Source: Candidatus Aphodovivens avistercoris (GTDB lineage Bacteria > Actinomycetota > Coriobacteriia > Coriobacteriales > Eggerthellaceae). From it: a stretch of DNA of 64,000 bases. Position numbers and translations under genes: made by a program. The stretch lies in NCBI GenBank assembly GCA_018710945.1, contig DVIW01000020.1, positions 1 through 64,000 on the forward strand. The letters are read 5' to 3'. This document shows, piece by piece, positions 45,170 to 54,404 of the stretch. The notes under the pieces were generated by a model. That model searched no databases and had not been told where the DNA came from. It saw only the letters and a program-made list of their open reading frames with translations. Position 1 is the stretch's first letter. The number at the start of each line of letters is the position of its first letter.

Positions 45170-45604
45170 ATGGAAACACCCGAGCAGGCGCAGGAGCGAA
45201 TCATCGAGAGGTTCGCCTCATGCGGGGACGCACTCGACCAGTTTGACCAGCTCCTCAAGCTCTCGGCCGAACTCGAGGAGCTGGAGGACACGCTGAAATC
45301 CGACGACGCACTGGTGGACGGATGCCAGTCGCAGGTGTGGCTCTACGTCGACTGGCCCGACGGCGCGCTGAGGCTGCGCGGCGACAGCGACACGCTCATG
45401 GTGCGCGGAGTCATACGCATCTTCCAGATCATGTTCGAGGGGCGCTCGCCCGACGCGGTGCTGGCCTGCCCCCTTCGGTTCGTGGAGGAAACGGAGCTTG
45501 CAAGCATCTTCGACGCAAAGCGCAAAACGGGCGTGGCGTCGATCTGGGAGGTCGTGCGCTCGTCGGCTCTTGAACAGCAGAGGAAAACGGGCAGCTGCGC
45601 GTAG
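45170..45604 (+). CDS. sufE: SufE family sulfur-acceptor protein
   Basis: A 144-residue SufE protein. The sulfur-accepting cysteine is Cys52 in the diagnostic GCQSQVWL, followed by LRLRGDSDTLMVRGVIRI. By family it takes persulfide sulfur from the cysteine desulfurase SufS and stimulates it. AAGGAG lies about nine bases before the ATG. It heads a three-gene operon with an ACP-like protein (34-base gap) and the desulfurase. No sufB, sufC, sufD or sufU is in the window. Confidence 0.92.
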   Translation: METPEQAQERIIERFASCGDALDQFDQLLKLSAELEELEDTLKSDDALVDGCQSQVWLYVDWPDGALRLRGDSDTLMVRGVIRIFQIMFEGRSPDAVLACPLRFVEETELASIFDAKRKTGVASIWEVVRSSALEQQRKTGSCA

Positions 45605-45638
45605 CGTCGCTGCGAACGAGACCGAACAGGAGGAGCGC

Positions 45639-46127
45639 ATGGCAGAACGAGCAGAGCAGGCTGCGCCGACGAAGCAGGCTGAGCAACCCAAACAAGCAGC
45701 ACAAGCCGATCGAACCCCCGAGGGCACCACCCTCAAGCAGCAGCTCGAAGCGTCCGACGCGCGTGCGGCACGCATCGTGGAGGAGCTGGCGGATCCCTCA
45801 CTGTCCCAGGCGGAGTTCGCCGACCTGGTGATGGAGTACGTTCGCAGCAAGTTCTTCCTCACTCCCGAAGAGTGCGTCACCGACAGGATCTTCGATCTGG
45901 CGGAAGCGAGCATCGAGAAGCTTCTGCGCGTCAACGACCGCAGCGTGAAGTTGGCTCAAGGATCCAACACCTGCACCAACCAAAGCTCGACCGACATTAA
46001 GAAGGTGCTGCTCTCGCTGTCGCTCCAACGGGCGCTGGGCGTGCGGCTCACCCCCGAGGAATCCGCCGAGGCCGAAACGGTGCCCCAGCTTGCGCATGCG
46101 CTGTACAGCCACCTCGAAGCCAGGTAG
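45639..46127 (+). CDS. small protein of unknown function with an acyl-carrier-protein-like C-terminus
   Basis: A 162-residue soluble protein: an A/Q/E-rich low-complexity start (to about residue 35), a helical middle part, and a C-terminal segment SSTDIKKVLLSLSLQRALGV followed by RLTPEESAEAETVPQLAHAL that resembles helices II-IV of acyl carrier proteins. The usual DSL phosphopantetheine motif is replaced by SSTD, so modification is uncertain. GGAGGAG lies just before the ATG. It is sandwiched between sufE and the desulfurase, with only four bases before the latter, so it probably works with them. I do not recognise a named family. Confidence 0.6.
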   Translation: MAERAEQAAPTKQAEQPKQAAQADRTPEGTTLKQQLEASDARAARIVEELADPSLSQAEFADLVMEYVRSKFFLTPEECVTDRIFDLAEASIEKLLRVNDRSVKLAQGSNTCTNQSSTDIKKVLLSLSLQRALGVRLTPEESAEAETVPQLAHALYSHLEAR

Positions 46128-46131
46128 CGCC

Positions 46132-47364
46132 ATGCTCGACGTGCCCGCCATCCGCCGCGATTTCCCCATCCTCGACCAGACGGTCTACGGCAAGCCGCTC
46201 GTCTACCTCGACAGCGCGGCCACGACCCAAGTGCCCGAGTGCGTCATCGCGCGCGTAGCCGAGCAGTACCGCACCGGCAACGGCAACGTGCATCGCGCGG
46301 CGCACCGGATGGCAAGCCTCGCCACCGACGCGCTGGAAGAGGCGCGCAAGCGCGTCGCCGCCTTCGTGAACGCCCCCGACGAGGACTGCATCGTGTTCAC
46401 GCGCGGCGCCACCGAGGCGCTCAACACCGTCGCGGGTGGGCTGCGCGAGAGCATCGGGCCGGGCAACGCGGTGGTCGCCACCCAGCTCGAGCACCATTCC
46501 AACTTCGTACCGTGGCAGCAGCTCTGCCGCGAGCGGGGAGCCGATTTTCTGTGCGCCCGCATCGACGGTGCAGGAGATATCGATCTGAACGATCTTGCGC
46601 GTGTGCTGGAGCGCAGGCCGAAGGTGGTGGCCGTCACCGCCTGCTCCAACGTGACCGGAGCCGCGACCCCGATCAAGCGCATCGCGCGCATGGCCCACGA
46701 CGCCGGAGCGCTGTTGGTGGTCGACGGTGCGCAGGCGATGCGGCACGGCGTCGTGGACGTGCAGGACATGGAATGCGACTTCTTCGCGTTTTCGGGACAC
46801 AAGATGTGCGCGGGAACGGGTATAGGCGCGCTCTACGGCGCCCGCGAAGCGCTGGAAAGGCTCGCCCCTTGCGAGTTCGGCGGCGAGATGGTGGACAAGG
46901 TGACGCTCGCAGAGACGACGTATTCCGCGCTGCCCCTGCGCCTGGAAGCGGGCACTCCGAACTACATGGGGGCGGTGGCGCTGAGGGCGGCGATGGACTA
47001 CCTCGAGCAGCTCGGACGCACCGAGATCGCCGCCTACGAGGACGAACTGGTCCGGCATGCCGTCGACTCGCTGGCGCGCCTCGACGGGGTGCGGATCCTG
47101 GGAAGCCCCAAGCGCCGATGCGGCTGCGTGTCGTTCGTCGCAGAAGGAGCGCATCCGTTTGACCTGTGCGCACTGGTGGACAAAATGGGTGTGGCGCTGA
47201 GGTCGGGGCACAACTGCGCGCAACCCGCCATGGAGGCCTTCGGCGTCGCGGGGGCCGCGCGCCTGTCGCCCGCGTTCTACAACACGCACGAGGAGATCGA
47301 CGCCGCCGTCGCGTGCATCGACAGGGCGCTGCGCATGCTGCGCGCCGGCCGCGAGACAAGGTAG
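46132..47364 (+). CDS. sufS: group II cysteine desulfurase (SufS-like)
   Basis: A 410-residue PLP enzyme removing sulfur from cysteine as a persulfide. The PLP-binding lysine is Lys224 in FSGHKMCAGTGIG, and the active-site cysteine is Cys362 in RSGHNCAQP, the RxGHxC loop of the SufS group. The TEALN and LEHHSNFVPW motifs are also present. The ATG at 46132 begins the family sequence and lies four bases after the preceding stop. With SufE it forms a sulfur-mobilising pair for Fe-S cluster assembly or another sulfur-transfer pathway. Confidence 0.93.
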   Translation: MLDVPAIRRDFPILDQTVYGKPLVYLDSAATTQVPECVIARVAEQYRTGNGNVHRAAHRMASLATDALEEARKRVAAFVNAPDEDCIVFTRGATEALNTVAGGLRESIGPGNAVVATQLEHHSNFVPWQQLCRERGADFLCARIDGAGDIDLNDLARVLERRPKVVAVTACSNVTGAATPIKRIARMAHDAGALLVVDGAQAMRHGVVDVQDMECDFFAFSGHKMCAGTGIGALYGAREALERLAPCEFGGEMVDKVTLAETTYSALPLRLEAGTPNYMGAVALRAAMDYLEQLGRTEIAAYEDELVRHAVDSLARLDGVRILGSPKRRCGCVSFVAEGAHPFDLCALVDKMGVALRSGHNCAQPAMEAFGVAGAARLSPAFYNTHEEIDAAVACIDRALRMLRAGRETR

Positions 47365-47434
47365 CCCGCGGCAGCCTCCTGCGAGCCAGCCGCTCCGGGG
47401 CCAAAGCGCCTAAGCCCTCCCCGCCTTTCGGGCC

Positions 47435-49222
47435 CTATTCCAAATACGCGCCCGTCTGGCGGCTCCAGAGGTGGGCGTACTCGCCGCCGGAGGCGATGAG
47501 CTCGTCGTGCGCGCCGTCCTCCACCACGCGCCCGTCTGCCAGCACCACGATGCGGTCGAGGCTGGCCACCGTGCTCAGACGGTGCGCCACCACGATGCAG
47601 GTGCGCCCGCGCATGAGCGTCGCCAGCGCGTCCTGCACCAAATGCTCGCTTTCGGAGTCGAGCGCGCTCGTCGCCTCATCGAGAACGAGAATGGGGCAGT
47701 CGGCCAAAAGCGCCCGTGCGATGGCGATGCGCTGGCGCTGCCCGCCCGACAGCTTGACGCCTCGCTCGCCGGTGATAGTGTCGAAGCCCTGCGGCAGCCG
47801 CTCGATGAACTCGAGCGCGTTGGCACGCCGCGCGGCTTCTCGGATCTCCTCCATCGAAGCATCGGGACGTCCATAGGCAATGTTCTCTGCAATGGAGCGA
47901 TGGAACAGCAGCGCTTCTTGCGGCACGTAGGCGATCTGGCTGCGCAGGCTCTGCTGGGTGCAAGCGGACACATCCTGCCCGTCCACGAGGATGCGGCCCT
48001 CTTGAATGTCCGACAGCCGCAGCAAAAGCTTGGTGAGCGTCGTTTTGCCCGCACCGCTCATGCCCACCAAGCCAACGCGTTGACCGGCAGGAATACGCAG
48101 ATCAAGCCCGTCGAACACGCACGTGAGCACGCCGCCGTCTTCGTAGGCAAACCCGATCTTCTCAAACGCAATGGCTCCCTCGCGCACCACCAGATCGGGC
48201 GCTCCGGGCGCGTCGGACACCAGACGCGGTTCGTCAAGCACGGCCGTCATTCCGCTTGCGTCGCCGAACGCGCGGTTGAAACGCTGCAAGCCCGAGTTGA
48301 TGAAGTTGAACTGCAGCGTCATGGTGTAGGTGTAGGTGAACATCATCACCAGCGTGCCGGGCGTTATGCCGAACCAGGCATTGCCGCCCGAGATGAACAC
48401 CGCCACCACGCTCATGATGACCACCGCAATCCCCGCCGTGATCACGCCGCGCACCAGCGACGAGCGCATGCGCTTGGAATCGCGCAGCACCACCTCGCGG
48501 TTCGCTTTGTCGAACAGCCCGCGCTCGTAGTCCTCGCGCCCGTACGTCTTCACCGTAAGGATGTTGGTCACCGCGTCGGACAGCTCGCCCGACAGGTCGT
48601 TCTGCGCTTTCGCGGCGTTCTCGTTCAAGTGCAGGATGCGCTTATACATGATGTAGGACACCAGCGCATACACCGCGAACAGCGCCATCAGGATCACAAC
48701 GTAGAGCGGCACGCGCGGCCCCAGCAGCACGCACACGAACACCACCGAGCCGAGCACCGGCAAAAACGGATGGACCAGCGCTTCTACCAGCTGATTGTAC
48801 GCCGCCATGAACTTGGAGGTCTGCGACACGAGCGTGCCGCCAAAGCGGTTGGAGTGAAACGTCATCGACTGGTTGGACAGCGCGTCGAAGCTCATGGTTG
48901 CCAGGTCGTAGCTCACCGCGATCTCAAGCTTCCACAGCGAGTAGTCCTGCAGCTTGCTGCACGTCTGACCGCACACGTTCACGAGGATGAGCGCCGCGAT
49001 GTAGGGTCCGAACACCAAAAACACCTGGTCGGCGGCAACAGGCGCCGCGCTCACGCGGTCGACGATGAGCCCCATCACAAACGGGTTCATGTACGTTTGG
49101 AACCCGCCGAAAAACAGCGTCGACAGCACCAGCAGCGCGAACAGCCCAAAATGCCGCCGCGTAACCAGCCAATAGTAGTGAAGCGTCCGTCGCGTGGTGG
49201 ACGCCTTCTCGCGTTTCGCCAT
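47435..49222 (-). CDS. ABC exporter, fused transmembrane and ATP-binding domains
   Basis: A 595-residue half-transporter: six transmembrane helices in residues 25-310, then a nucleotide-binding domain with Walker A GMSGAGKTT near residue 388, signature LSGGQRQR near residue 492, and Walker B ILVLDEATSALD. This is the type IV (MsbA/BmrA-like) exporter layout, acting as a dimer in the cytoplasmic membrane. Drug, lipid or peptide export is likely; no neighbour indicates a substrate. It is convergent with sufS and lies 54 bases after the MFS gene on the same strand. Confidence 0.92.
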   Translation of the reverse strand: MAKREKASTTRRTLHYYWLVTRRHFGLFALLVLSTLFFGGFQTYMNPFVMGLIVDRVSAAPVAADQVFLVFGPYIAALILVNVCGQTCSKLQDYSLWKLEIAVSYDLATMSFDALSNQSMTFHSNRFGGTLVSQTSKFMAAYNQLVEALVHPFLPVLGSVVFVCVLLGPRVPLYVVILMALFAVYALVSYIMYKRILHLNENAAKAQNDLSGELSDAVTNILTVKTYGREDYERGLFDKANREVVLRDSKRMRSSLVRGVITAGIAVVIMSVVAVFISGGNAWFGITPGTLVMMFTYTYTMTLQFNFINSGLQRFNRAFGDASGMTAVLDEPRLVSDAPGAPDLVVREGAIAFEKIGFAYEDGGVLTCVFDGLDLRIPAGQRVGLVGMSGAGKTTLTKLLLRLSDIQEGRILVDGQDVSACTQQSLRSQIAYVPQEALLFHRSIAENIAYGRPDASMEEIREAARRANALEFIERLPQGFDTITGERGVKLSGGQRQRIAIARALLADCPILVLDEATSALDSESEHLVQDALATLMRGRTCIVVAHRLSTVASLDRIVVLADGRVVEDGAHDELIASGGEYAHLWSRQTGAYLE

Positions 49223-49276
49223 GTCAATCCCGCCTTCTTGAAAGCGCCTCGGCGGCGCGATGCCATCGCGTAAAGC

Positions 49277-50503
49277 CTACTCCTTTTCCGGCATGCGGGC
49301 CAGCAGGATGAAGCCGATGACGAACAGCACGGCGATGGACAGCACGCCGGCCGACGAATTCCCCGTGATCTGCGTGAACACGCTCACCAGGAAGGTGCCC
49401 ATGACGGCGGCGTACTTGCCGAAGATGTCGAAGAAGCCGTAGTACTCGTTGGCGTTGTCCTTGGGGATGAGCTTGCCGAACTCGCTGCGCGAGAGCGCCT
49501 GGATGCCGCCTTGGAACAGGCCCACGCAAATGGCAAGGACCCAGAACTCCACGGCCGATTTCAGGAAGAACGCCGCGAACAGCACGATGCACAGGTAGGC
49601 CACCACTGCCACCAGCAGCATGCGCTTGGTTCCGAAGCGCTCGGACAGGCGCCCGTAGGCGATGGCCGAGGGGAACGCTACGAACTGCGTCACCAGAAGC
49701 GCCAGCACCAGCTGGGTGGAGTCGATGCCCAAATCGGTGCCGTAGCTGGTGGACATCTTGATGATGGTGTGCACACCGTCGATGTAGAAGAAGAACGCCA
49801 GCATGAACAGGCGCAGCCGCCTGTCGCGCACGATGGCCTTGATGGTGCGGCCCAGGCCCGCGAAGGTGTTGCGGATCATGCGGGGCTCGCGTTCCTTGTA
49901 GTGCGTCTGCTTCACGTTGCGGATCAGCGGGATGGTGAACGCCACCCACCACGCCGCCGTGATGACGAAGGCTATCTTCATGCCCAGCATCATGTCGATG
50001 CCCACGGCGCCGCCGCCCAGCACCACCGCCAGGCACGCGATGAACGGGATGCACGAGCCGATGTAGCCCCACGCGTAGCCGTGCGAGCTCACCTTGTCGT
50101 AGCGATCCTCGGTGGTGGCGTCCACCAGCATGCCGTCGTAGAACACCATCGACCCGTTCAGCATGACGGACGAGACGACGTACAGGATCAGGAACGGCAA
50201 CGCATCGGTGGGGCCGCCCAGGCACGCGCACGCCACCGCGCCGGTGCCCATGAAGCCCACTAGGAACTTCTTCTTGTTGCCCTTGATGTCGGCCAGGCTG
50301 CCCAGAAACGGCATGAGCAGCGCCAGGATGAGCGATGCCACCGTCTCGGCATAGCCCCACGCCACCACCACCGACGAGTTCGGGTCGGCGATGCTGGCGA
50401 AGTACACCGGGATCAGCGCCGTGGACAGCATGACGAACGCGGAGTTGCCCACGTCGTAAAGGACCCAGCTGCGCTCCTGCTTCGTCAATCCGCCCAGTGC
50501 CAT
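49277..50503 (-). CDS. UMF1/Atg22-like MFS transporter
   Basis: A 408-residue membrane protein with about twelve helices. The opening WVLYDVGNSAFVMLS is characteristic of the UMF1 (Atg22-like) branch of the major facilitator superfamily, and an MFS-type RLSERFGTKR loop lies near residue 270. Members are thought to move amino acids or related solutes, sometimes as effluxers. The start at 50503 is preferred over an ATG at 50563, which lies in the promoter region. It may be co-transcribed with the ABC exporter downstream. Confidence 0.85.
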   Translation of the reverse strand: MALGGLTKQERSWVLYDVGNSAFVMLSTALIPVYFASIADPNSSVVVAWGYAETVASLILALLMPFLGSLADIKGNKKKFLVGFMGTGAVACACLGGPTDALPFLILYVVSSVMLNGSMVFYDGMLVDATTEDRYDKVSSHGYAWGYIGSCIPFIACLAVVLGGGAVGIDMMLGMKIAFVITAAWWVAFTIPLIRNVKQTHYKEREPRMIRNTFAGLGRTIKAIVRDRRLRLFMLAFFFYIDGVHTIIKMSTSYGTDLGIDSTQLVLALLVTQFVAFPSAIAYGRLSERFGTKRMLLVAVVAYLCIVLFAAFFLKSAVEFWVLAICVGLFQGGIQALSRSEFGKLIPKDNANEYYGFFDIFGKYAAVMGTFLVSVFTQITGNSSAGVLSIAVLFVIGFILLARMPEKE

Positions 50504-50534
50504 GTCTTTCGAACCTCGTCTTTCTTCTGTCGAT

Positions 50535-50569
50535 GCTGCTGCAGCGCCGCTGCAGCAGCGCATATTGTA
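50535..50569. promoter_or_regulatory. promoter palindrome between the MFS and phospholipase C-like genes
   Basis: GCTGCTGCAGCG (50535-50546) and CGCTGCAGCAGC (50548-50559) form a perfect palindrome around one base. Five bases away lies a minus-strand TACAAT (50564-50569) for the MFS gene, so the palindrome covers its transcription start. It is the best operator candidate in this divergent gap. Confidence 0.5.
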
Positions 50570-50617
50570 TATGATGCACCCTGGCGATACGTAAAAACGA
50601 AGTCAGAAAGGCGCGCC

Positions 50618-51574
50618 ATGCCCTCCATCATCACGCACGACACCTTCGGCCACGAGGTCTACCACGAGCTGTTCGGCATGATCGGCGGCTCGCGCGACGA
50701 GGCCGAGGCGTTCCTTCTGGGCAACCAAGGTCCCGACCCGCTGTTCTACAGCGTGGCGCTGCCCTGGCTGCACGCCAACCACGACCTGGGCAGCGTCATG
50801 CACGACGCGAAGCCCGCCGAGCTGATCGACGCGTTCAAGACGGGGCTGCCGTTTCTGGCCGCGCCCGAGCGCAGCGTGGCACGCGCCTACGCGCTGGGAT
50901 TTCTGTGCCACTACACGCTGGACGCCACGGCGCACCCGTTCATCTTCGCGCAGCAGTACGCGCTGTGCGACGCCGGCGAGCCGGGGCTGACCCGCGCCGA
51001 CGGCCACGAGGTGCACGCCTACATCGAAACCGAGCTGGACGAGCTGGTGCTGTTCACGCAGCGCGCCGAGACGGTGGAGCGGTTCAACCCCGCGCGCGAC
51101 ATCCTGAAGGGCACCGAGCGCATGCTGGGCATCGTCTCGAAGCTCTACGCCTACGTGGCGATGGCCGTGTACGGCCGCACCGTGCCGGAGAGCCTGTTCC
51201 GCGACAGCGTGCACGCCATGCGCCTGGGCCAGAGCGTGTTCCACTCGCCCAGCGGGCTGAAGCGCCTGGCGCTGGGCAACCTGGAGCAGCTGGCGCGCCC
51301 CTACTCGTTCTGCCGCGCGATGACGCACCGCCCCGTCGAGCGCACCGAGAGCCTGTTCGACAACCGCCAGCGCGAGCGCTGGGAAAACCCCTTCACCGCC
51401 GAGGCGTCCACGGAAAGCTTCGCCGATCTGTACGCCCGCGCACTGCGGAAGGCGCAGGGGAACATCGCCGCCTTCGACAGCGAGGCGTTCGGCGTCGAGG
51501 ACGCCCGCCGTATCACCGCCGGCCTGAACTTCTCCGGCAAGCCCGTGGAAGCCGTCATCGTGTCGGTGGAGTAA
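50618..51574 (+). CDS. zinc-dependent phospholipase C/S1-P1-like family protein
   Basis: A 318-residue protein of the bacterial zinc-dependent phospholipase C-like family (PF00882 type). Metal-binding signatures are visible: His7 and His12 in the first 15 residues, LGNQGPDPLFY near residue 35, and GFLCHYTLDATAHPFI near residue 98, the HxxxDxxxH zinc motif. There is no signal peptide, so unlike secreted toxins it is probably cytoplasmic or membrane-associated. Substrates of this branch are mostly unknown. The ATG has AGAAAGG eight bases upstream. It converges on the DUF47 gene with a 14-base gap. Confidence 0.85.
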   Translation: MPSIITHDTFGHEVYHELFGMIGGSRDEAEAFLLGNQGPDPLFYSVALPWLHANHDLGSVMHDAKPAELIDAFKTGLPFLAAPERSVARAYALGFLCHYTLDATAHPFIFAQQYALCDAGEPGLTRADGHEVHAYIETELDELVLFTQRAETVERFNPARDILKGTERMLGIVSKLYAYVAMAVYGRTVPESLFRDSVHAMRLGQSVFHSPSGLKRLALGNLEQLARPYSFCRAMTHRPVERTESLFDNRQRERWENPFTAEASTESFADLYARALRKAQGNIAAFDSEAFGVEDARRITAGLNFSGKPVEAVIVSVE

Positions 51575-51588
51575 GGCGGAGCCGCAAC

Positions 51589-52221
51589 CTAAACATTTTT
51601 TAACATGATTGAGTTCATCGTGTCGGCGGCGTGCTCGCAGGCGTCGCTGCACTTCTCCATGCGCTCGAAGACGCGCGACCAGACGTGGGCACGCATGGGG
51701 TTGTCGCGGTCGGTGGTGTGCAGGTGGCGGATGACCTTCAGGACCAGGCGGTCGGCCTCTTCCTCGTAGTCGGACACGTCGCGCACGAGAGCGCGGAACT
51801 TCTTCGACTTCTTGAAGCTGCTGAAGTCGCCCATCGCCTTGCCCAGGGCGCCCACGCCCTTGCGGATGAGGCGGGCGAACTCGGGCGCGCCCTCGGGCAC
51901 AATGTGGACGTCATACATGTACATGCTCTGGATGACGTCCTCTATGTAGTCGATAATGGTGTCGAGCTTCTGCGCCAGGTCGATGATGTCCTCGCGCTCG
52001 ATGGGCGTGATGAAGTCGGTGGCGACGTTTTGCAGGATGGCGTGGTTCACGTCGTCGCCGCGGCGCTCGATCTGGTGCGCGCGGTCCATGTAGGGCTTCA
52101 GCGCGTCGGCGTTCGTGAACCCTTCCACGGCCTCCACCAGAAGGTCGGCCTCTTCGATGGCCACCTCGACCTGCTTCTCGAACTGCTCGAAGTAATCGAA
52201 CTTGCGGCTCTTCTTTCCCAC
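51589..52221 (-). CDS. DUF47 (PhoU-like) Pit accessory protein
   Basis: A 210-residue all-helical protein of the DUF47/PhoU-like family, with paired metal-coordinating ExxxD-type helices (DRAHQIERRGDDVNHAI and the DYEEEADRLVL repeat). Such proteins control neighbouring Pit transporters. The start is a GTG at 52221. It follows the pit gene after 124 bases on the same strand, although in many genomes the order is reversed. Confidence 0.9.
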   Translation of the reverse strand: MGKKSRKFDYFEQFEKQVEVAIEEADLLVEAVEGFTNADALKPYMDRAHQIERRGDDVNHAILQNVATDFITPIEREDIIDLAQKLDTIIDYIEDVIQSMYMYDVHIVPEGAPEFARLIRKGVGALGKAMGDFSSFKKSKKFRALVRDVSDYEEEADRLVLKVIRHLHTTDRDNPMRAHVWSRVFERMEKCSDACEHAADTMNSIMLKNV

Positions 52222-52345
52222 GGCTTCCCGCCTTTCCCCGCCTGCCGCGCCCGCGAAGGCGCCGCTTCGCGCCCCGCCGTCACGGCCGCAGACTTGCCCG
52301 GCCCGCCGCAGGATCCGCGCCCGCGGCGGGCCGGATGTTCCTCCA

Positions 52346-53398
52346 TCACATAACCGCCAGGAATATCCTGGCGAACACGAATCCCAACAGGCCGCATCCC
52401 GGGAACGTGAGCACCCAGGTCTTCACCATGTCCAGCGCCACGCTCCACTTCACCGCGCTTTTGCGCTTGGCGGCGCCCACGCCCATGATGGCGGTGGTCT
52501 TGGTGTGCGTGGTGGACACCGGCATGCCCGTGAACGTAGCCAGGATCAGGCACAACGTGGCGCCCAGGCTGGCGGCGAAGCCCTGGTACTTCTCCATCTT
52601 CACCATGTCCATGCCCACGCTCTTGATGATCTTCTTGCCGCCCACCGCCGTGCCCAGGCCCATGTTCAGCGCGCAGAAGATCATCAGCCACACCGGCAGG
52701 ACCAGCGAATCGGCCTGGCCGATGCCCGTCGCCAGCGTGATGGCCAGAATGAACACGCCCATGAACTTCTGGCCGTCCTGCGCGCCGTGCATGAACGCCA
52801 CACCCGCGCCGGCCGCGATCTGGGCCCATTTGAACACGTGGTCGGACTTGCGCCGGTCGAAGCGCCGGCAGGCGATGCCGATGAGCTTCGCCAGGCCCCA
52901 CCCCGAGCCGAAGCCCAGGAAGGTGGAGAGCACCAGGCCGTAGATGACCTTCATCCACTCGCCGCCGTTGATGCCGCCCAAGCCGCCCTGCAGCGCGATG
53001 GCCGCACCGGTAAGCCCCGCGATGAGCGAGTGGCTTTGGCTGGTAGGCAGGCCGAACGCCCAGGCGGCCACGCCCCATACGATGATGGCCACCATCGCCG
53101 CCATGAGCGCGATAATGGCCTGGTGGTTGTCGCCCCCGAAGTCGACCATGTGGAAGATGGTGTTGGCCACCGCCGACGATACGAGCGTGATGACCAGCAG
53201 CCCGAAGAAGTTGCAGATCGCCGCCATGATGATGGCGGGCGTGGGCTTCATGCAGCGGGTGGACACCACCGTGGCGATGGCGTTGGGCGCATCGGTGGCG
53301 CCGTTCACCACGATGACGCCGATGTTCAGCAAGGTGACGGTCAAAAGCAAGGGGTTCGAAGCCAGCTCGGCGATGAACATGCCCCATTCGATGGTCAC
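52346..53398 (-). CDS. pit: inorganic phosphate transporter of the Pit family
   Basis: A 350-residue membrane protein with about ten helices. The duplicated PD001131 signature is seen as VNGATDAPNAIATVVSTR near residue 30 and as GMPVSTTHTKTTAIMGVG near residue 303. It carries low-affinity metal-phosphate:proton symport in the cytoplasmic membrane. The start is a GTG at 53398 with AGGGG five bases upstream. It forms an operon with the DUF47 regulator. TTTACA-type repeats in its promoter suggest phosphate control. Confidence 0.92.
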   Translation of the reverse strand: MTIEWGMFIAELASNPLLLTVTLLNIGVIVVNGATDAPNAIATVVSTRCMKPTPAIIMAAICNFFGLLVITLVSSAVANTIFHMVDFGGDNHQAIIALMAAMVAIIVWGVAAWAFGLPTSQSHSLIAGLTGAAIALQGGLGGINGGEWMKVIYGLVLSTFLGFGSGWGLAKLIGIACRRFDRRKSDHVFKWAQIAAGAGVAFMHGAQDGQKFMGVFILAITLATGIGQADSLVLPVWLMIFCALNMGLGTAVGGKKIIKSVGMDMVKMEKYQGFAASLGATLCLILATFTGMPVSTTHTKTTAIMGVGAAKRKSAVKWSVALDMVKTWVLTFPGCGLLGFVFARIFLAVM

Positions 53399-53438
53399 GG
53401 CAACCCCTTCGACGCGTCCGTTTTGCGCAGCTGGACAA

Positions 53439-53462
53439 GTGTAACGTAAAGGGATTGTAAAG
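53439..53462 (-). promoter_or_regulatory. direct repeat and -10 boxes upstream of pit, PhoP-box-like
   Basis: On the minus strand CTTTACAATCC is followed directly by CTTTACGTTAC, an 11-base periodic repeat of TTTAC with -10-like TACAAT and TACACT inside. Repeats of TTwACA at this period are the form of PhoP boxes in Bacillus. Whether this lineage uses the same motif is not known. The rest of the 331-base gap (53463-53702) holds nothing I recognise. Confidence 0.35.
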
Positions 53463-53702
53463 CGCCGGCAAACCGCCTGAGCGCGTGCTTAAACTCCATG
53501 ATCGGCGCCAAAACTTCCACCCCAGGTAGAAAAAGAGTCAGCGAGCGGAGCCTTTTCTTCTATCCCAGGTCCAACGCCAGTCAGCGAGGCGTCGTCTGGT
53601 GCTCGAGATTCGTGAGATCGCGCGGGCGCCGCGTACAACGGGTCCGCAAGTCCGCGGGATCGCGCGAAGATCGGGTGCCAGGCGGCGCCGCAGCGTCGGC
53701 CC

Positions 53703-53730
53703 GTTCCGCGGTTCGGCAGAACCGCGGAAC
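53703..53730 (-). terminator. hairpin at the end of the MBL-fold gene
   Basis: GTTCCGCGGTTC (53703-53714) and GAACCGCGGAAC (53719-53730) form a perfect 12-bp stem around GGCA, starting at the stop codon of the hydrolase gene. There is no T tract. Confidence 0.6.
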
Positions 53731-54404
53731 TAAGAAGCATAATAGGCGAACACGCGGCGGCGCTCGGCGGCGATGGTGGTGAGGTCGTTGTGGCCGGGCA
53801 GCACCAGCGTCTCGTCGGGCAGGGTGGCCAGCTTCTTCAGCGAGGCACGCATCTGGGACAGGCTGCCGCCGGCGAAGTCGGTGCGGCCGATGGAGCCGCA
53901 GAACAGCGTGTCGCCCGAGATCAGCAGCGGCTTGCCCGCAGGGTTGCTGCCGAACTGCGGGTCCAGGAACAGGCAGATCCCGCCGGAGGTGTGGCCGGGA
54001 GTCAGCATCACGCGCCAGGCCATGTCGCCCAGCTTCACCACGTCGCCGTCGGAGACGCGCTGATCCACCGGACACGGATCGGAACCGGGCAGGCCATCGG
54101 GGTCGGGCTGTTCGCCAGCGATGACCGGGGCGTCCACCGCCGAGGCGATGACCGCAGCGCCCGTCTTCTTCTGCAGCCGCGCTGCCGCACCGGTGTGGTC
54201 GCTGTGGCGATGCGTGAGGACGATGGCGTCCAGCTTCACCCCGCCCAGCGCCTCCATGATGGCGTCGGCATCGCAGCTGGGATCCACCACGAACGTGGCC
54301 TTCCCGTCGGTGATGAAGTACACGTTGTTCTGCAGCGGCCCCATCACCATGAAGCCCGCCGTCACGCACACGTCGTTGATCTTGTACATCGTCCGCTTCA
54401 TCAT
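53730..54404 (-). CDS. metallo-beta-lactamase-fold hydrolase (glyoxalase II-like)
   Basis: A 224-residue MBL-fold protein with the zinc motif THRHSDH (His65, His67, Asp69, His70), TPGHTSGG near residue 140, ISGDTLF near 168, and LPGHNDLTT near 205. The order and length match the small glyoxalase II-like hydrolases of anaerobes, which act on thioesters or related compounds. The ATG at 54404 has GGAGGG ten bases upstream. It lies 90 bases after the relA/spoT gene on the same strand, as is common for these two families in gram-positive bacteria. Confidence 0.88.
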   Translation of the reverse strand: MMKRTMYKINDVCVTAGFMVMGPLQNNVYFITDGKATFVVDPSCDADAIMEALGGVKLDAIVLTHRHSDHTGAAARLQKKTGAAVIASAVDAPVIAGEQPDPDGLPGSDPCPVDQRVSDGDVVKLGDMAWRVMLTPGHTSGGICLFLDPQFGSNPAGKPLLISGDTLFCGSIGRTDFAGGSLSQMRASLKKLATLPDETLVLPGHNDLTTIAAERRRVFAYYAS

